10,204 nucleotides of DNA, taken from assembly GCA_041855385.1 (NCBI GenBank), contig JBHAEC010000039.1, forward strand, positions 1 to 10,204, written 5' to 3'. Below the pieces are notes generated by a model. That model searched no databases. It worked only from the letters and a program-made list of their open reading frames with translations, and was not told the origin of the DNA. Positions 1 to 7,353 of this stretch are shown one piece after another (the first letter of the stretch is position 1; each line of letters begins with the position of its first letter). The position numbers were made by a program, and so were the translations under genes. This stretch comes from JBHAEC01 sp041855385 (GTDB taxonomy: Bacteria > Bacillota > Negativicutes > Veillonellales > Veillonellaceae).

Positions 1-1
1 G

Positions 2-820
2 CAGCATTCTCTTAATATTCCGGCTGTTCAATTAGCCTATGAAGTTGGAATGGATAAAGTTATCGAAGTAGCAAAACGTATGGGGATTACAACCCTTGTT
101 ACATCCGGAAGCGGGACTGATGAGAACTTGGCAGCAGCTTTAGGCGGTTTGACTCATGGCGTAAAACCTATTGAAATGGCAAGTGCTTTCGGTATTTTAG
201 CTAATGGAGGAGTTCGCATTGACCCCATTGCTATTACAAAAATTATTGATCGAAATGGTCAGGTTATAGAGGAAGCGGCAGTCGAGGAAAAGCGTGTAGT
301 CAGTGCAAAAGATGCCTATGTACTCACTAATATGATGCAATCTGTTATTAATGGTGGTACCGGCGGTAATGCGTATATCGGAAGGCCTGCTGCGGGTAAA
401 ACAGGAACTACCGATGACTCTAAAGATGCCTGGTTTGTTGGTTTTACACCGGACCTTTCCGCTGCGGTGTGGTTAGGTGATGATTATGGATCGGAGACCT
501 TACATGGAATTTCGGGAGGAACGGTACCTGCATCCATTTGGCAAACCTTTATGTCAAAAGCGCTAGCCAATGTACCACCTAGCGATTTTGAAGTTCCGCC
601 GGGGGCAGAAAAAATTGCTTCTCAAGGATATGCGGCACCGGTGAAACCGGAGGATGAAAAGGAAAAAGATAAAGATAAAGATAAAGACAAGGATAAAAAA
701 GAAAATCAAACAAAAACAGATAGTAAGACAACGGATAAAAAAACCGAGAAGACAAGCAATAAAGAAAAAAGCGGTACTACAGAGAATAAAAAGTCCACAT
801 CAAGCACAAAAAAGGATTGA
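2..820 (+). CDS. Class A penicillin-binding protein, C-terminal part (5' end outside window)
   Basis: This is the end of a bifunctional peptidoglycan synthase (PBP1A-like), which polymerises and cross-links cell wall outside the membrane. The frame is open from base 2, giving 272 visible residues. The window opens just before the SxN motif (Ser-Leu-Asn, visible residues 3-5). The KTGT motif is at visible residues 133-136 (bases 398-409), followed by the usual Trp-Phe-Val-Gly-Phe-Thr stretch of the transpeptidase domain. The SxxK serine, the glycosyltransferase domain and the membrane anchor lie upstream of the window. The last 56 residues or so are a low-complexity tail of Lys, Asp, Glu, Ser and Thr, including five Asp-Lys repeats. 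Such charged tails are common on class A PBPs of Firmicutes. No terminator separates it from tyrS 30 bases downstream, so they are probably cotranscribed. The family call is firm; the exact paralogue (PBP1A, 1B or 2A type) cannot be told. Confidence 0.93.
   Translation, partial: QHSLNIPAVQLAYEVGMDKVIEVAKRMGITTLVTSGSGTDENLAAALGGLTHGVKPIEMASAFGILANGGVRIDPIAITKIIDRNGQVIEEAAVEEKRVVSAKDAYVLTNMMQSVINGGTGGNAYIGRPAAGKTGTTDDSKDAWFVGFTPDLSAAVWLGDDYGSETLHGISGGTVPASIWQTFMSKALANVPPSDFEVPPGAEKIASQGYAAPVKPEDEKEKDKDKDKDKDKKENQTKTDSKTTDKKTEKTSNKEKSGTTENKKSTSSTKKD
668..697 (+). repeat. Hexamer repeat GATAAA encoding (Asp-Lys)5
   Basis: Five consecutive hexamers: GATAAA three times, then GACAAG, then GATAAA. 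They encode alternating Asp-Lys in the PBP tail. Gain or loss of a unit would keep the frame, so the tail length could vary between strains. Confidence 0.85.
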
Positions 821-850
821 TAGTCCACATATAGGAGTGAGGAAAGCAGC

Positions 851-2068
851 ATGATTTCGGCAGAAGAGCAATTTCGATTAATAAAACATGGCGTAGCGGA
901 TTTGGTTCCGGAGGAAGAATTTAAGGAAAAATTAAAAAAATCGGTGGAAAAAAATAAGCCTTTGGTTGTAAAACTTGGCTTAGATCCGACTGCGCCGGAT
1001 ATTCACTTGGGACATACGGTGGTATTGAGAAAACTTCGTTTATTTCAAGAACTGGGACACCAAATAGTCATTGTTATAGGTGATTTTACGGCAAGGATAG
1101 GAGATCCGTCGGGGAAAAGTGCTACTCGTAAGCCTTTGGACGAGGCCTCTATAGCAGTAAATGCCGCTACATATCAAGAACAAATCTTTAAGGTTTTGGA
1201 TAAAGAAAAGACAATAGTCAGATATAATAGTGAATGGCTAAGCAAGCTGAATTTTGCAGATGTATTGAAACTGGCAGCTAAATCCACTGTAGCGCGTATG
1301 CTTGAAAGAGATGATTTTCAAAAGCGCTATACGGAAGGACGCCCTATCGGTGTTCATGAATTTTTTTATCCTCTCATGCAAGGCTATGATTCTATTGCTT
1401 TAGAATCTGATATCGAATTCGGAGGTACGGATCAGACGTTCAATTTGTTGATGGGGCGGCATTTGCAGGAAGAAGAGGGCCAAAGACCGCAAACCGTTAT
1501 TACCATGCCGATTTTAGAGGGCCTTGACGGTGTTCAAAAGATGAGTAAATCTTTGGGGAATTATATCGGAATCAGCGAGGAGCCGAAAGAAATGTACGGC
1601 AAGGCTATGTCTATTCCGGATGAGTTAATGATGCGCTACTACATGCTTGTCACGGATATGTCCATAGAAGACCAGGAATCTTTAGCTAAACGATTGGAGA
1701 GTGGCGAAGCTCATCCCAGAGATGCAAAGATGCAGCTGGCTCACACTATTGTTTCTTTATATCATGGAGAAGAGGCTGCAAAGGAGGCGCAGGACGAATT
1801 TGTTCGCGTCTTCCAGCAGCATAGTTTGCCCACGGATATTCCGGAAACTTTACTTAAAGCATCCGGTGAACCGGTTTGGATGCCGAAATTCCTAGTTGAT
1901 ATCGGACTTAGTCCAAGTAATAGCGAATCCAGACGATCCATTAAAGCCGGTGCGGTAAAGATTAACGGAGAAAAATTCCCTCCTACAGAAGAGAATCTTG
2001 TTCTTGAAGATGGAATGGTTATTCAAATAGGTAAGCGAAAATTTACGAAAATTGTTTTCTCTAATTAA
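851..2068 (+). CDS. tyrS: Tyrosyl-tRNA synthetase, type 2
   Basis: This cytoplasmic class I synthetase charges tRNA-Tyr with tyrosine. It is 405 residues long, normal for type 2 TyrRS. The nucleotide-binding HIGH-type motif is His-Leu-Gly-His at residues 52-55, in the family-typical context LGLDPTAPDIHLGH. The second signature KMSKS is at 230-234. The helical anticodon region follows, and an S4 RNA-binding domain occupies about residues 344-403. The start is supported by an AGGAG ribosome binding site at 833-837. It lies 30 bases after the PBP gene, and a stem-loop terminator follows. A T-box leader, common on Firmicute aminoacyl-tRNA synthetase genes, has no room here, so expression probably comes by read-through from the cell-wall gene. 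Identification is certain; the operon is inferred from spacing. Confidence 0.97.
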   Translation: MISAEEQFRLIKHGVADLVPEEEFKEKLKKSVEKNKPLVVKLGLDPTAPDIHLGHTVVLRKLRLFQELGHQIVIVIGDFTARIGDPSGKSATRKPLDEASIAVNAATYQEQIFKVLDKEKTIVRYNSEWLSKLNFADVLKLAAKSTVARMLERDDFQKRYTEGRPIGVHEFFYPLMQGYDSIALESDIEFGGTDQTFNLLMGRHLQEEEGQRPQTVITMPILEGLDGVQKMSKSLGNYIGISEEPKEMYGKAMSIPDELMMRYYMLVTDMSIEDQESLAKRLESGEAHPRDAKMQLAHTIVSLYHGEEAAKEAQDEFVRVFQQHSLPTDIPETLLKASGEPVWMPKFLVDIGLSPSNSESRRSIKAGAVKINGEKFPPTEENLVLEDGMVIQIGKRKFTKIVFSN

Positions 2069-2090
2069 AAAGAAAATAAAACTAGACTGA

Positions 2091-2130
2091 CAGCCTTTAG
2101 CGAATAAAATCGTTAAAGGCTGTTTTGTTC
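2091..2130 (+). terminator. Rho-independent terminator after tyrS
   Basis: A 13-bp stem (2091-2103 with 2110-2122, one G-U pair) has a 6-base loop and is followed by TTTTGTT. It begins 23 bases after the tyrS stop codon and ends the PBP-tyrS transcript. Confidence 0.9.
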
Positions 2131-2190
2131 ATTTTTAAATACTTGTATATTTTCTATGGACTATATATTTTTATTACCATGAAAATATGA

Positions 2191-2219
2191 TTGACAGAAT
2201 TTTATATAGAGTATACTAT
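2191..2219 (+). promoter_or_regulatory. Candidate upstream promoter for pps
   Basis: A perfect -35 TTGACA lies at 2191-2196. Two -10 choices follow: TATACT at 2212-2217 with a short 15-base spacer, or TACTAT at 2214-2219 with 17. The region is very AT-rich and contains the imperfect dyad ATATAG-N6-CTATAT (2204-2221) over the -10. Neither -10 choice is ideal, so this may be a weak or regulated promoter. Confidence 0.45.
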
Positions 2220-2238
2220 ATCTTTGTAGAGTGTTATT

Positions 2239-2249
2239 TATGCTATACT
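2239..2249 (+). promoter_or_regulatory. Extended -10 promoter and putative CcpN operator of pps
   Basis: The 11-mer TATGCTATACT agrees at every position with TRTGHYATAYW, the operator consensus I recall for B. subtilis CcpN. It also contains an extended -10 (TG-C-TATACT, 2241-2249), 35 bases before the pps start, with no good -35. A repressor bound here would sit on the promoter core. A weaker copy (TATAGTATACT on the - strand, 2210-2220, 9 of 11 positions) lies about 29 bases upstream. CcpN sites in B. subtilis also come in pairs. A ccpN homologue is the next gene downstream. The promoter and the operator cannot be separated by eye, because the consensus itself resembles an extended -10. Confidence 0.6.
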
Positions 2250-2283
2250 TTATATTAGAGATTAATAGTAGGAGGATTCTTTC

Positions 2284-4674
2284 ATGGAAAGAGAAAACAA
2301 ATTTGTATTATGGTTTGATGAACTTCACAGAGAAGATGTTGCTCTTGTGGGAGGCAAATCGTCTTCTTTGGGAGAGATGACTTCAAGTACAAGCGTACCC
2401 GTGCCTTACGGTTTTGCAACAACTGCTGCAGGGTACCGATTTTTTATGGAAGAAAGCGGTATAGAGCCTAAGATTAAAGCTCTTTTAGATACATTAACGG
2501 ATGTAGAAAACTCAGCACTTCTTCGTCAAGTAACGGGAGAAATCAGAAAAGTTATCTGCGGTGCGGAAATGCCCAAAGAATTGGCTGATGCAATTCGTAA
2601 ATCTTATAAAGAACTGGCAAAAAAAGTGGGAGAAAAAGATCCTTTTGTGGCGGTACGTTCCAGTGCTACTGCAGAAGACTTACCTGATGCCAGTTTTGCC
2701 GGACAACAGGATACGTACTTGAATGTGCAAGGTGCAGATGATGTTATTCAGCGCGTTAAAGAATGTTATGCGTCAACATTTACGGACAGGGCTACTTATT
2801 ATCGGGTTAAGCAGGGCTTTGACCATATGGAAGTAGCTTTAAGTGCAGCAATACAGATGATGGTTTTTTCTAAGGCTGCGGGAGTAATGTTTACAGTAGA
2901 CCTAATCAATGGCAATGATGAGAACATATTTATCGAAGGATCTTGGGGTCTTGGTGAATATGTGGTGCAGGGAACGGTGACGCCCGATAACTTTACGGTG
3001 AGCAAAAAAGACATGAAAATCGTTAATCGTATGATTAATGACAAGCATGTGCAGTTGGTGCGAAAAAAGGGTGGCGACTGTGAAGAAAAACCGGTGCCGG
3101 CAGAAGATATATCAAGACAAGTTCTTACGGATGAACAAATTTTGGAATTGGCAGAGTATGCAAAACAGATTGAGAAACACTATGGCTGCTACATGGATAT
3201 GGAGTGGGGCGTAGATGAGAGAGATGGGAAGATTTGGATTTTACAGGCCCGTCCGGAAACGGTATGGTCCCGAAAGAATAAAGAAGGGGGACCAAAACCG
3301 GTAGATGACGGAGCCATTACAACAGAGCGTAATGTTGTGGTTAAAGGGTTGCCCGCGAGTCCGGGTCGCGTTGGTGGACGAGCTCATGTAATTTTGGATC
3401 CCGCAAAAATCGATGAATTCCAAGAAGGAGAAATCCTTGTTACGACTATGACAGCTCCAGATTGGGTGCCGGCTATGAAGAAGGCTAAGGCGATTATCAC
3501 CGATGCGGGAGGAATGACCTGCCATGCATCTATCGTTAGCCGTGAACTCGGTATTCCTTGTATCGTAGGCACGAAGAGTCGAAGCAGTGAAGCGACGGAA
3601 ACAATTAAAGATGGACAAATTATCACTGTTGATGCTACCAATGGTGTTGTTTATGACGGCATATTGGAAGATCTTGTGAAGAAAGAAACGGCATCAACTG
3701 AAGCAGGTGTTACCGTTGTAGCAGAAACTTTCCCTGTTACGGGAACAAAGATTTACATGAATTTGGGAGATCCGGATCTTGCCGATAAGCATAGTGTACT
3801 TCCTTGTGATGGTATCGGGTTGATGCGCGAAGAATTTATTTGGACTACCGCTATTCATGAGCATCCATTACATTTGATTGCTACAGGTAGAGAGCATGTG
3901 GTTATCGACGGATTGGCAGAGGGAATGAGAAAGGTTTGCCAAGCGATGGCACCTCGTCAAGTTATCGTTCGACTCAGCGATTTCAAATCCAGCGAATATC
4001 GAGATCTTACCGGTGGTGACGCATATGAGCCACATGAACCGAGTGCATTGTTGGGTTGGCGCGGAGCTTCTCGTTATTATGATCCTAAATACATCAATGC
4101 TTTTCGTTTAGAGTTACAAGCCATTCGTAAAGTACGCGAAGAATTTGGCTTTAAAAATCTTCAAGTTATGATTCCATTCTGCCGAACAGTAAAAGAGGCG
4201 GAAACAGTAATTAATCTTATGGCTGAAGAGGGACTAGTGCGCAGTGCGGACTTTAAAGTTTGGCTCATGGCTGAAATTCCGGCTAATATTATTCTTGCCG
4301 ACCAGTTCAATAAGTATGTAGACGGATATTCCATAGGATCCAATGATTTAACAATGTTGGTTCTTGGCTGTGACCGTGATAATGAAACGGTACAACATAT
4401 TTACGATGAGCGCAATCTGGCGGTAAAACGGACGATTAAACACCTTATTGAAGTAGCTCATCGCGATGGAAAGACCGTTTCCATCTGCGGGCAAGCACCA
4501 AGTGTATATCCGGATTTCTGTGAATTCCTTGTGAAGAGCGGTATTGACTCTATCTCTGTAAATCCTGATGCTGTAAAGGCAACTAAGAAAATGGTGGCAC
4601 AAATTGAGCAACGCATTATGTTGGATGCTTTGACGGGCCGTGGTCGTGCGGAAAGTGAAGATTATACCTGGTAA
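2284..4674 (+). CDS. ppsA: Phosphoenolpyruvate synthase (pyruvate, water dikinase)
   Basis: This cytoplasmic enzyme converts pyruvate, ATP and water to PEP, AMP and phosphate, the entry step to gluconeogenesis from pyruvate or lactate. It has 796 residues, close to the roughly 790 of E. coli PpsA and shorter than PPDK (about 875). The N-terminal ATP-binding domain covers about 15-330, with the VGGKSSSLGEM loop at 22-32 and VRSSATAEDLP at 124-134. The phosphohistidine domain carries GGMTCHAS, with catalytic His414 and the regulatory Thr412 two residues before it. The C-terminal PEP/pyruvate barrel shows GLMREEF (512-518), GWRG (591-594), MAEIPANI (662-669), SIGSNDLT (683-690) and the catalytic Cys of CGQAPS (Cys735). 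AGGAGG at 2270-2275 sets the start. It is transcribed alone, between its own promoter region and a terminator. Likely control is repression by CcpN and phosphorylation by PsrP, both encoded just downstream. Confidence 0.96.
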   Translation: MERENKFVLWFDELHREDVALVGGKSSSLGEMTSSTSVPVPYGFATTAAGYRFFMEESGIEPKIKALLDTLTDVENSALLRQVTGEIRKVICGAEMPKELADAIRKSYKELAKKVGEKDPFVAVRSSATAEDLPDASFAGQQDTYLNVQGADDVIQRVKECYASTFTDRATYYRVKQGFDHMEVALSAAIQMMVFSKAAGVMFTVDLINGNDENIFIEGSWGLGEYVVQGTVTPDNFTVSKKDMKIVNRMINDKHVQLVRKKGGDCEEKPVPAEDISRQVLTDEQILELAEYAKQIEKHYGCYMDMEWGVDERDGKIWILQARPETVWSRKNKEGGPKPVDDGAITTERNVVVKGLPASPGRVGGRAHVILDPAKIDEFQEGEILVTTMTAPDWVPAMKKAKAIITDAGGMTCHASIVSRELGIPCIVGTKSRSSEATETIKDGQIITVDATNGVVYDGILEDLVKKETASTEAGVTVVAETFPVTGTKIYMNLGDPDLADKHSVLPCDGIGLMREEFIWTTAIHEHPLHLIATGREHVVIDGLAEGMRKVCQAMAPRQVIVRLSDFKSSEYRDLTGGDAYEPHEPSALLGWRGASRYYDPKYINAFRLELQAIRKVREEFGFKNLQVMIPFCRTVKEAETVINLMAEEGLVRSADFKVWLMAEIPANIILADQFNKYVDGYSIGSNDLTMLVLGCDRDNETVQHIYDERNLAVKRTIKHLIEVAHRDGKTVSICGQAPSVYPDFCEFLVKSGIDSISVNPDAVKATKKMVAQIEQRIMLDALTGRGRAESEDYTW

Positions 4675-4685
4675 GTGTTGACCAA

Positions 4686-4730
4686 GGGATGTTGAGCGAA
4701 GACGATTCTGCTTAACATCCCTGTTTTTTA
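4686..4730 (+). terminator. Rho-independent terminator after pps
   Basis: A 12-bp stem (GGGATGTTGAGC at 4686-4697 with 4710-4721, one G-U pair) is followed by TGTTTTTT. It begins 12 bases after the pps stop and separates pps from the ccpN operon. Confidence 0.9.
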
Positions 4731-4742
4731 TAGAATGATTTG

Positions 4743-4751
4743 TGATAAAAT
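4743..4751 (+). promoter_or_regulatory. Extended -10 promoter for ccpN operon
   Basis: TG-A-TAAAAT is an extended -10 element with no recognisable -35, since the upstream region is the pps terminator T-tract. The expected start is near 4758. The overlapping 11-mer TGTGATAAAAT (4741-4751) agrees with the CcpN operator consensus at 9 of 11 positions. Because that consensus resembles an extended -10, autoregulation is only a possibility. Confidence 0.5.
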
Positions 4752-4758
4752 ATTATGG

Positions 4759-4789
4759 AAAGGCTGACAGGCATACCTGTAGGCTTTTT
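4759..4789 (+). terminator. Leader hairpin with T-tract before ccpN (possible attenuator)
   Basis: A perfect inner stem ACAGG-CATA-CCTGT (4767-4780) is extended by outer pairing of AAAGGC (4759-4764) with GCTTTTT after a short internal mismatch. It ends in TTTTT at 4785-4789. It would sit at the very 5' end of a transcript started at the extended -10. It could be a weak terminator, a back-up for the pps terminator, or an mRNA-stabilising stem. The role is inferred from shape alone. Confidence 0.4.
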
Positions 4790-4812
4790 GGTAGATAGTG
4801 TGAGGCTGGGTT

Positions 4813-5448
4813 ATGGAATTTAGCAAACGGCAGGAAATGATTGCTTCCATTGTTCGTGAGCAGGGGCCGATAACAGGACAGGCAATCGCGGAGCAATTGG
4901 AAGTAACAAGAGCAGCACTTCGTTCAGATTTAGCAATTTTAACGATGACAGGAGTGTTAGATGCAAGGCCAAAGCTGGGATATTTTTATATCGGTGAGCC
5001 TGCTGTAAATCCGGTAGCAAGAGAATTGCGACGGATTAAGGTAGGCGAAGCTCTTTCTCGTGCTGTGGTGGTGACGCATTTAACAGGCCTTTACGATACG
5101 GTTATGACTATGTTTACCGAAGATGTAGGTACAATTCTTGTGAGTGAGGATAATTATTTACAAGGAGTTGTTTCCAGAAAAGACTTATTGCGTGTTGCCA
5201 TCGGTAAAGGGGAATTACAACATGTTCCCGTGTCTATGATTATGACGCCGGTAAGTAAAGTTATTTTTGCTGAGGTGGACGAATCTATTGTGGATGCGGC
5301 GGAGCGAATGATTGATTATGAAATTGATTGTTTGCCTGTTGTGTCCAAAGAAACAGTAGATGGGAAGAAAAAACTTCGCATCATAGGACGTATATCAAAA
5401 ACAAATATTACTCGTCTTTTCGTGGAATGCGGACGGGGAAAAGTTTAG
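4813..5448 (+). CDS. ccpN: CcpN-family transcriptional repressor (HTH plus two CBS domains)
   Basis: This is a DNA-binding repressor of gluconeogenic genes. In B. subtilis CcpN shuts off gapB and pckA during glycolytic growth and senses nucleotides through its CBS domains. At 211 residues it matches the usual size (about 212). A winged helix-turn-helix of the HTH_11 type fills residues 4-60, with the family-typical stretches RQEMI, GPITGQAIAEQL and LAILTMTGVLDARPKLGYFY. CBS domain 1 is about 78-133 (with EDVGTILV and GVVSRKDLLR) and CBS domain 2 about 140-205 (with IDCLPVV and IGRISKTNIT). GAGG at 4802-4805 supports the start. psrP follows after 17 bases, the same order as ccpN-yqfL in B. subtilis. 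Here the probable target pps lies directly upstream, with a consensus operator in its promoter. Confidence 0.93.
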   Translation: MEFSKRQEMIASIVREQGPITGQAIAEQLEVTRAALRSDLAILTMTGVLDARPKLGYFYIGEPAVNPVARELRRIKVGEALSRAVVVTHLTGLYDTVMTMFTEDVGTILVSEDNYLQGVVSRKDLLRVAIGKGELQHVPVSMIMTPVSKVIFAEVDESIVDAAERMIDYEIDCLPVVSKETVDGKKKLRIIGRISKTNITRLFVECGRGKV

Positions 5449-5453
5449 AAAAT

Positions 5454-5457
5454 GGAG
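5454..5457 (+). promoter_or_regulatory. Ribosome binding site deciding the psrP start
   Basis: GGAG lies 8 bases before ATG 5466. It supports that start over the in-frame ATG at 5328, which lies inside ccpN and would add 46 residues foreign to the family. Confidence 0.8.
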
Positions 5458-5465
5458 AGAAGTGC

Positions 5466-6284
5466 ATGTCAGGGAAAATAATTTATGTATTGTCGGACTC
5501 CTTAGGTGAGACCGGAGAAGGCGTAGCAAGGGCAATTGTTAGCCAATATGATGAAGAAAATATTGATATTATTCGTATTCCTTATATTAACTCAAAGGAG
5601 CAAATCGATGAGGCAGTAAATGAAGCGGTGCGTCAAAAAGGGATTATTTGTCATACCATCGTTTCGGAAGATTTACGTGATCATATGGCTAGGGCTGCCA
5701 CGGAAAATAAGGTAGAGTCGGTAGATATTTTGGGTCCCATGTTTAAAGCGGTAAATAACTTGGCTACAACAAAGCCTAGGATGGCACCGGGAATGGTGCA
5801 TAAACTTGACCATGAATATTTTAAAAAAGTTGAGGCCATTGAATTTGCCGTTAAGTATGATGATGGGAAAAACCCATTGGGATTTTTAAAGGCGGATATA
5901 GTAATTATCGGTATTTCACGCACCAGTAAAACCCCTTTATCTATGTATCTAGCCTATAAAAAAATAAAGGCTGCCAATCTCCCATTGGTACCGGAAGTTC
6001 CTGTACCGGAGGAGCTTTTTAAGGTGCCGGCTCACAAAATTGTGGGGCTTGTTATTGATCCCTTTAAGTTGAATAGCATTCGTCATGAGAGACTAAAGGC
6101 TATGGGATTGGGAGGTAATGCCAACTATGCTACGGTGTCGCGCATTGAAGAAGAGTTGGCTTATGCAAAAGGTATAATGCGTCGCTTGCATTGTCCGGTG
6201 CTTGACGTTTCGGCTAAATCTATAGAGGAAACGGCGAGCATGGTCATGCAAATTGTTGAAAGAAATAGAAGTAACGGGATGTAA
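5466..6284 (+). CDS. PEP synthase regulatory protein (bifunctional kinase/pyrophosphorylase, DUF299)
   Basis: PSRP/PDRP proteins inactivate PEP synthase or PPDK by ADP-dependent phosphorylation of a Thr beside the catalytic His, and reactivate it by phosphate-dependent removal that releases pyrophosphate. The 272 residues fit the family (E. coli PpsR 277, B. subtilis YqfL 270). The N-terminus IIYVLSDSLGETGE and the P-loop GISRTSKTPLS at 149-159 are diagnostic, and VEAIEFAVKYDDG (122-134) is also typical. It lies 17 bases after ccpN and 2 bases before dgt, so it belongs to that operon. Only pps, and no PPDK, is visible nearby, so PEP synthase is the likely target, with Thr412. The family does not by itself separate PEP synthase from PPDK regulators, so the substrate rests on context. 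Confidence 0.92.
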   Translation: MSGKIIYVLSDSLGETGEGVARAIVSQYDEENIDIIRIPYINSKEQIDEAVNEAVRQKGIICHTIVSEDLRDHMARAATENKVESVDILGPMFKAVNNLATTKPRMAPGMVHKLDHEYFKKVEAIEFAVKYDDGKNPLGFLKADIVIIGISRTSKTPLSMYLAYKKIKAANLPLVPEVPVPEELFKVPAHKIVGLVIDPFKLNSIRHERLKAMGLGGNANYATVSRIEEELAYAKGIMRRLHCPVLDVSAKSIEETASMVMQIVERNRSNGM

Positions 6285-6286
6285 AT

Positions 6287-7273
6287 ATGAACATTAGGGA
6301 AAGCATTGAGGCATTGGAAGAGAAAAACCTATCTAAATATGCTGCTAAGAGTGCTAAGGCGACACGACTTCGGAAGGAGGAACCGGACCCTTTGCGGACA
6401 GCATTTCAAAGAGATAGAGATCGCATTATACACTGTAAATCGTTCCGCCGATTAAAGCACAAGACGCAAGTTTATATTGCTCCCGGTGATCATTATCGGA
6501 CACGAATGACTCATACTCTGGAGGTGGGGCAGATTGGTCGAACTATAGCAAGAGCACTTCATTTAAACGAAGATTTAACGGAAGCTATTGCTATGGGGCA
6601 TGATGTAGGGCATACACCTTTCGGTCATGTAGGAGAAGAGGCTCTAGAAGAGTTGGTGGGACATTTTCGCCACAATGAGCAAAGCCTTCGAACGTTGGAC
6701 TGTTTGGAGAAAAACGGCGAAGGACTTAATTTAACGGAAGAAGTGCGAGATGGCATATTAGGTCATACAGGAAAACATATACCAAAGACATTGGAGGGGC
6801 AAATTATACGGACAGCGGATAGAATTGCCTATCTATGTCATGACTTTGATGATGCCGTGCGGGCACATATGCTTTCTGCTAATGACTTGCCATGGGAAGT
6901 GAGAGACCGGTTTGGCGTTACTCCTTCTCAAATGATTACTGCCATGGTTACTGATATGGTAGTATCTTCTATGAATCAGCCTGATATTCGAATGTCGGAA
7001 GAGGTAACGGAAACGATGAATATTTTCCGCCGATTTATGTTTGACCGTGTCTATCGTGCAAAAGCGCTCATACCGGATCGAAATAAGGCAGCTCATGTGG
7101 TTACATGTTTATTTAAGCACTTTAAAGAGCATCCGGAAGATTTACATCGTGAAATAAAGGATAGTAAACTTATAACAGAGCAGGACATTATTGATTATGT
7201 AGCGGGACTTACCGATCAATATGCCATTAAGTTATATCAAGAATATTATTTGCCCAGATTGTGGGATCAATAA
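6287..7273 (+). CDS. dgt: dGTP triphosphohydrolase-like HD-domain protein
   Basis: This belongs to the dGTPase family of HD phosphohydrolases, which cut dNTPs to deoxynucleoside and triphosphate and help balance DNA precursors. It has 328 residues, the size of the shorter, broad-specificity branch (E. coli Dgt is about 505). The N-terminal stretch FQRDRDRIIHCKSFRRLKHK (40-59) is typical. The metal ligands of the HD fold are visible: His76 in RMTHTLEV, His105-Asp106 in GHDVGHTPFGH, and Asp178 in RTADRIAYL. It starts 2 bases after the psrP stop with only a weak ribosome binding site, which points to translational coupling. A strong terminator overlaps its stop codon. Why a nucleotide hydrolase shares an operon with gluconeogenic regulators is not evident. 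Exact dNTP preference cannot be read from sequence. Confidence 0.93.
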   Translation: MNIRESIEALEEKNLSKYAAKSAKATRLRKEEPDPLRTAFQRDRDRIIHCKSFRRLKHKTQVYIAPGDHYRTRMTHTLEVGQIGRTIARALHLNEDLTEAIAMGHDVGHTPFGHVGEEALEELVGHFRHNEQSLRTLDCLEKNGEGLNLTEEVRDGILGHTGKHIPKTLEGQIIRTADRIAYLCHDFDDAVRAHMLSANDLPWEVRDRFGVTPSQMITAMVTDMVVSSMNQPDIRMSEEVTETMNIFRRFMFDRVYRAKALIPDRNKAAHVVTCLFKHFKEHPEDLHREIKDSKLITEQDIIDYVAGLTDQYAIKLYQEYYLPRLWDQ

Positions 7274-7308
7274 AAAACAGGTCTGTATATTTTACAGGCC
7301 TGTTTTTT
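7272..7308 (+). terminator. Strong terminator of the ccpN-psrP-dgt operon
   Basis: A 16-bp stem (7272-7287 with 7293-7308, one G-U pair) has a 5-base loop and contains its own run of six T. It overlaps the dgt stop codon. Because the left arm starts with AAAAAA, it can also act on the - strand and stop transcripts leaving rpmB. Confidence 0.93.
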
Positions 7309-7353
7309 ATTCATGTGGCAATACTGTACAATTATAGTAGTAAAAAAGGGAAT

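Noticed and set aside
792..830. Direct repeat AGTCCACAT (792-800 and 822-830) flanking the PBP stop
   Set aside because: Nine bases long, with no target-site or recombination context; probably chance.
821..850. T-box leader for tyrS
   Set aside because: Only 30 bases separate the PBP stop from the tyrS start, with no room for a specifier stem or antiterminator.
654..854. 66-codon + strand ORF overlapping the PBP tail
   Set aside because: It is a frame shadow of the lysine-rich repeat and reads into the tyrS start.
2799..4611. Several - strand ORFs of 60-125 codons inside pps
   Set aside because: They are antisense shadows of a well-conserved gene, with no ribosome binding site or recognisable product.
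5328..5465. Longer start for psrP inside ccpN
   Set aside because: The added residues do not resemble the family N-terminus, and ATG 5466 has a proper ribosome binding site and family-typical sequence.
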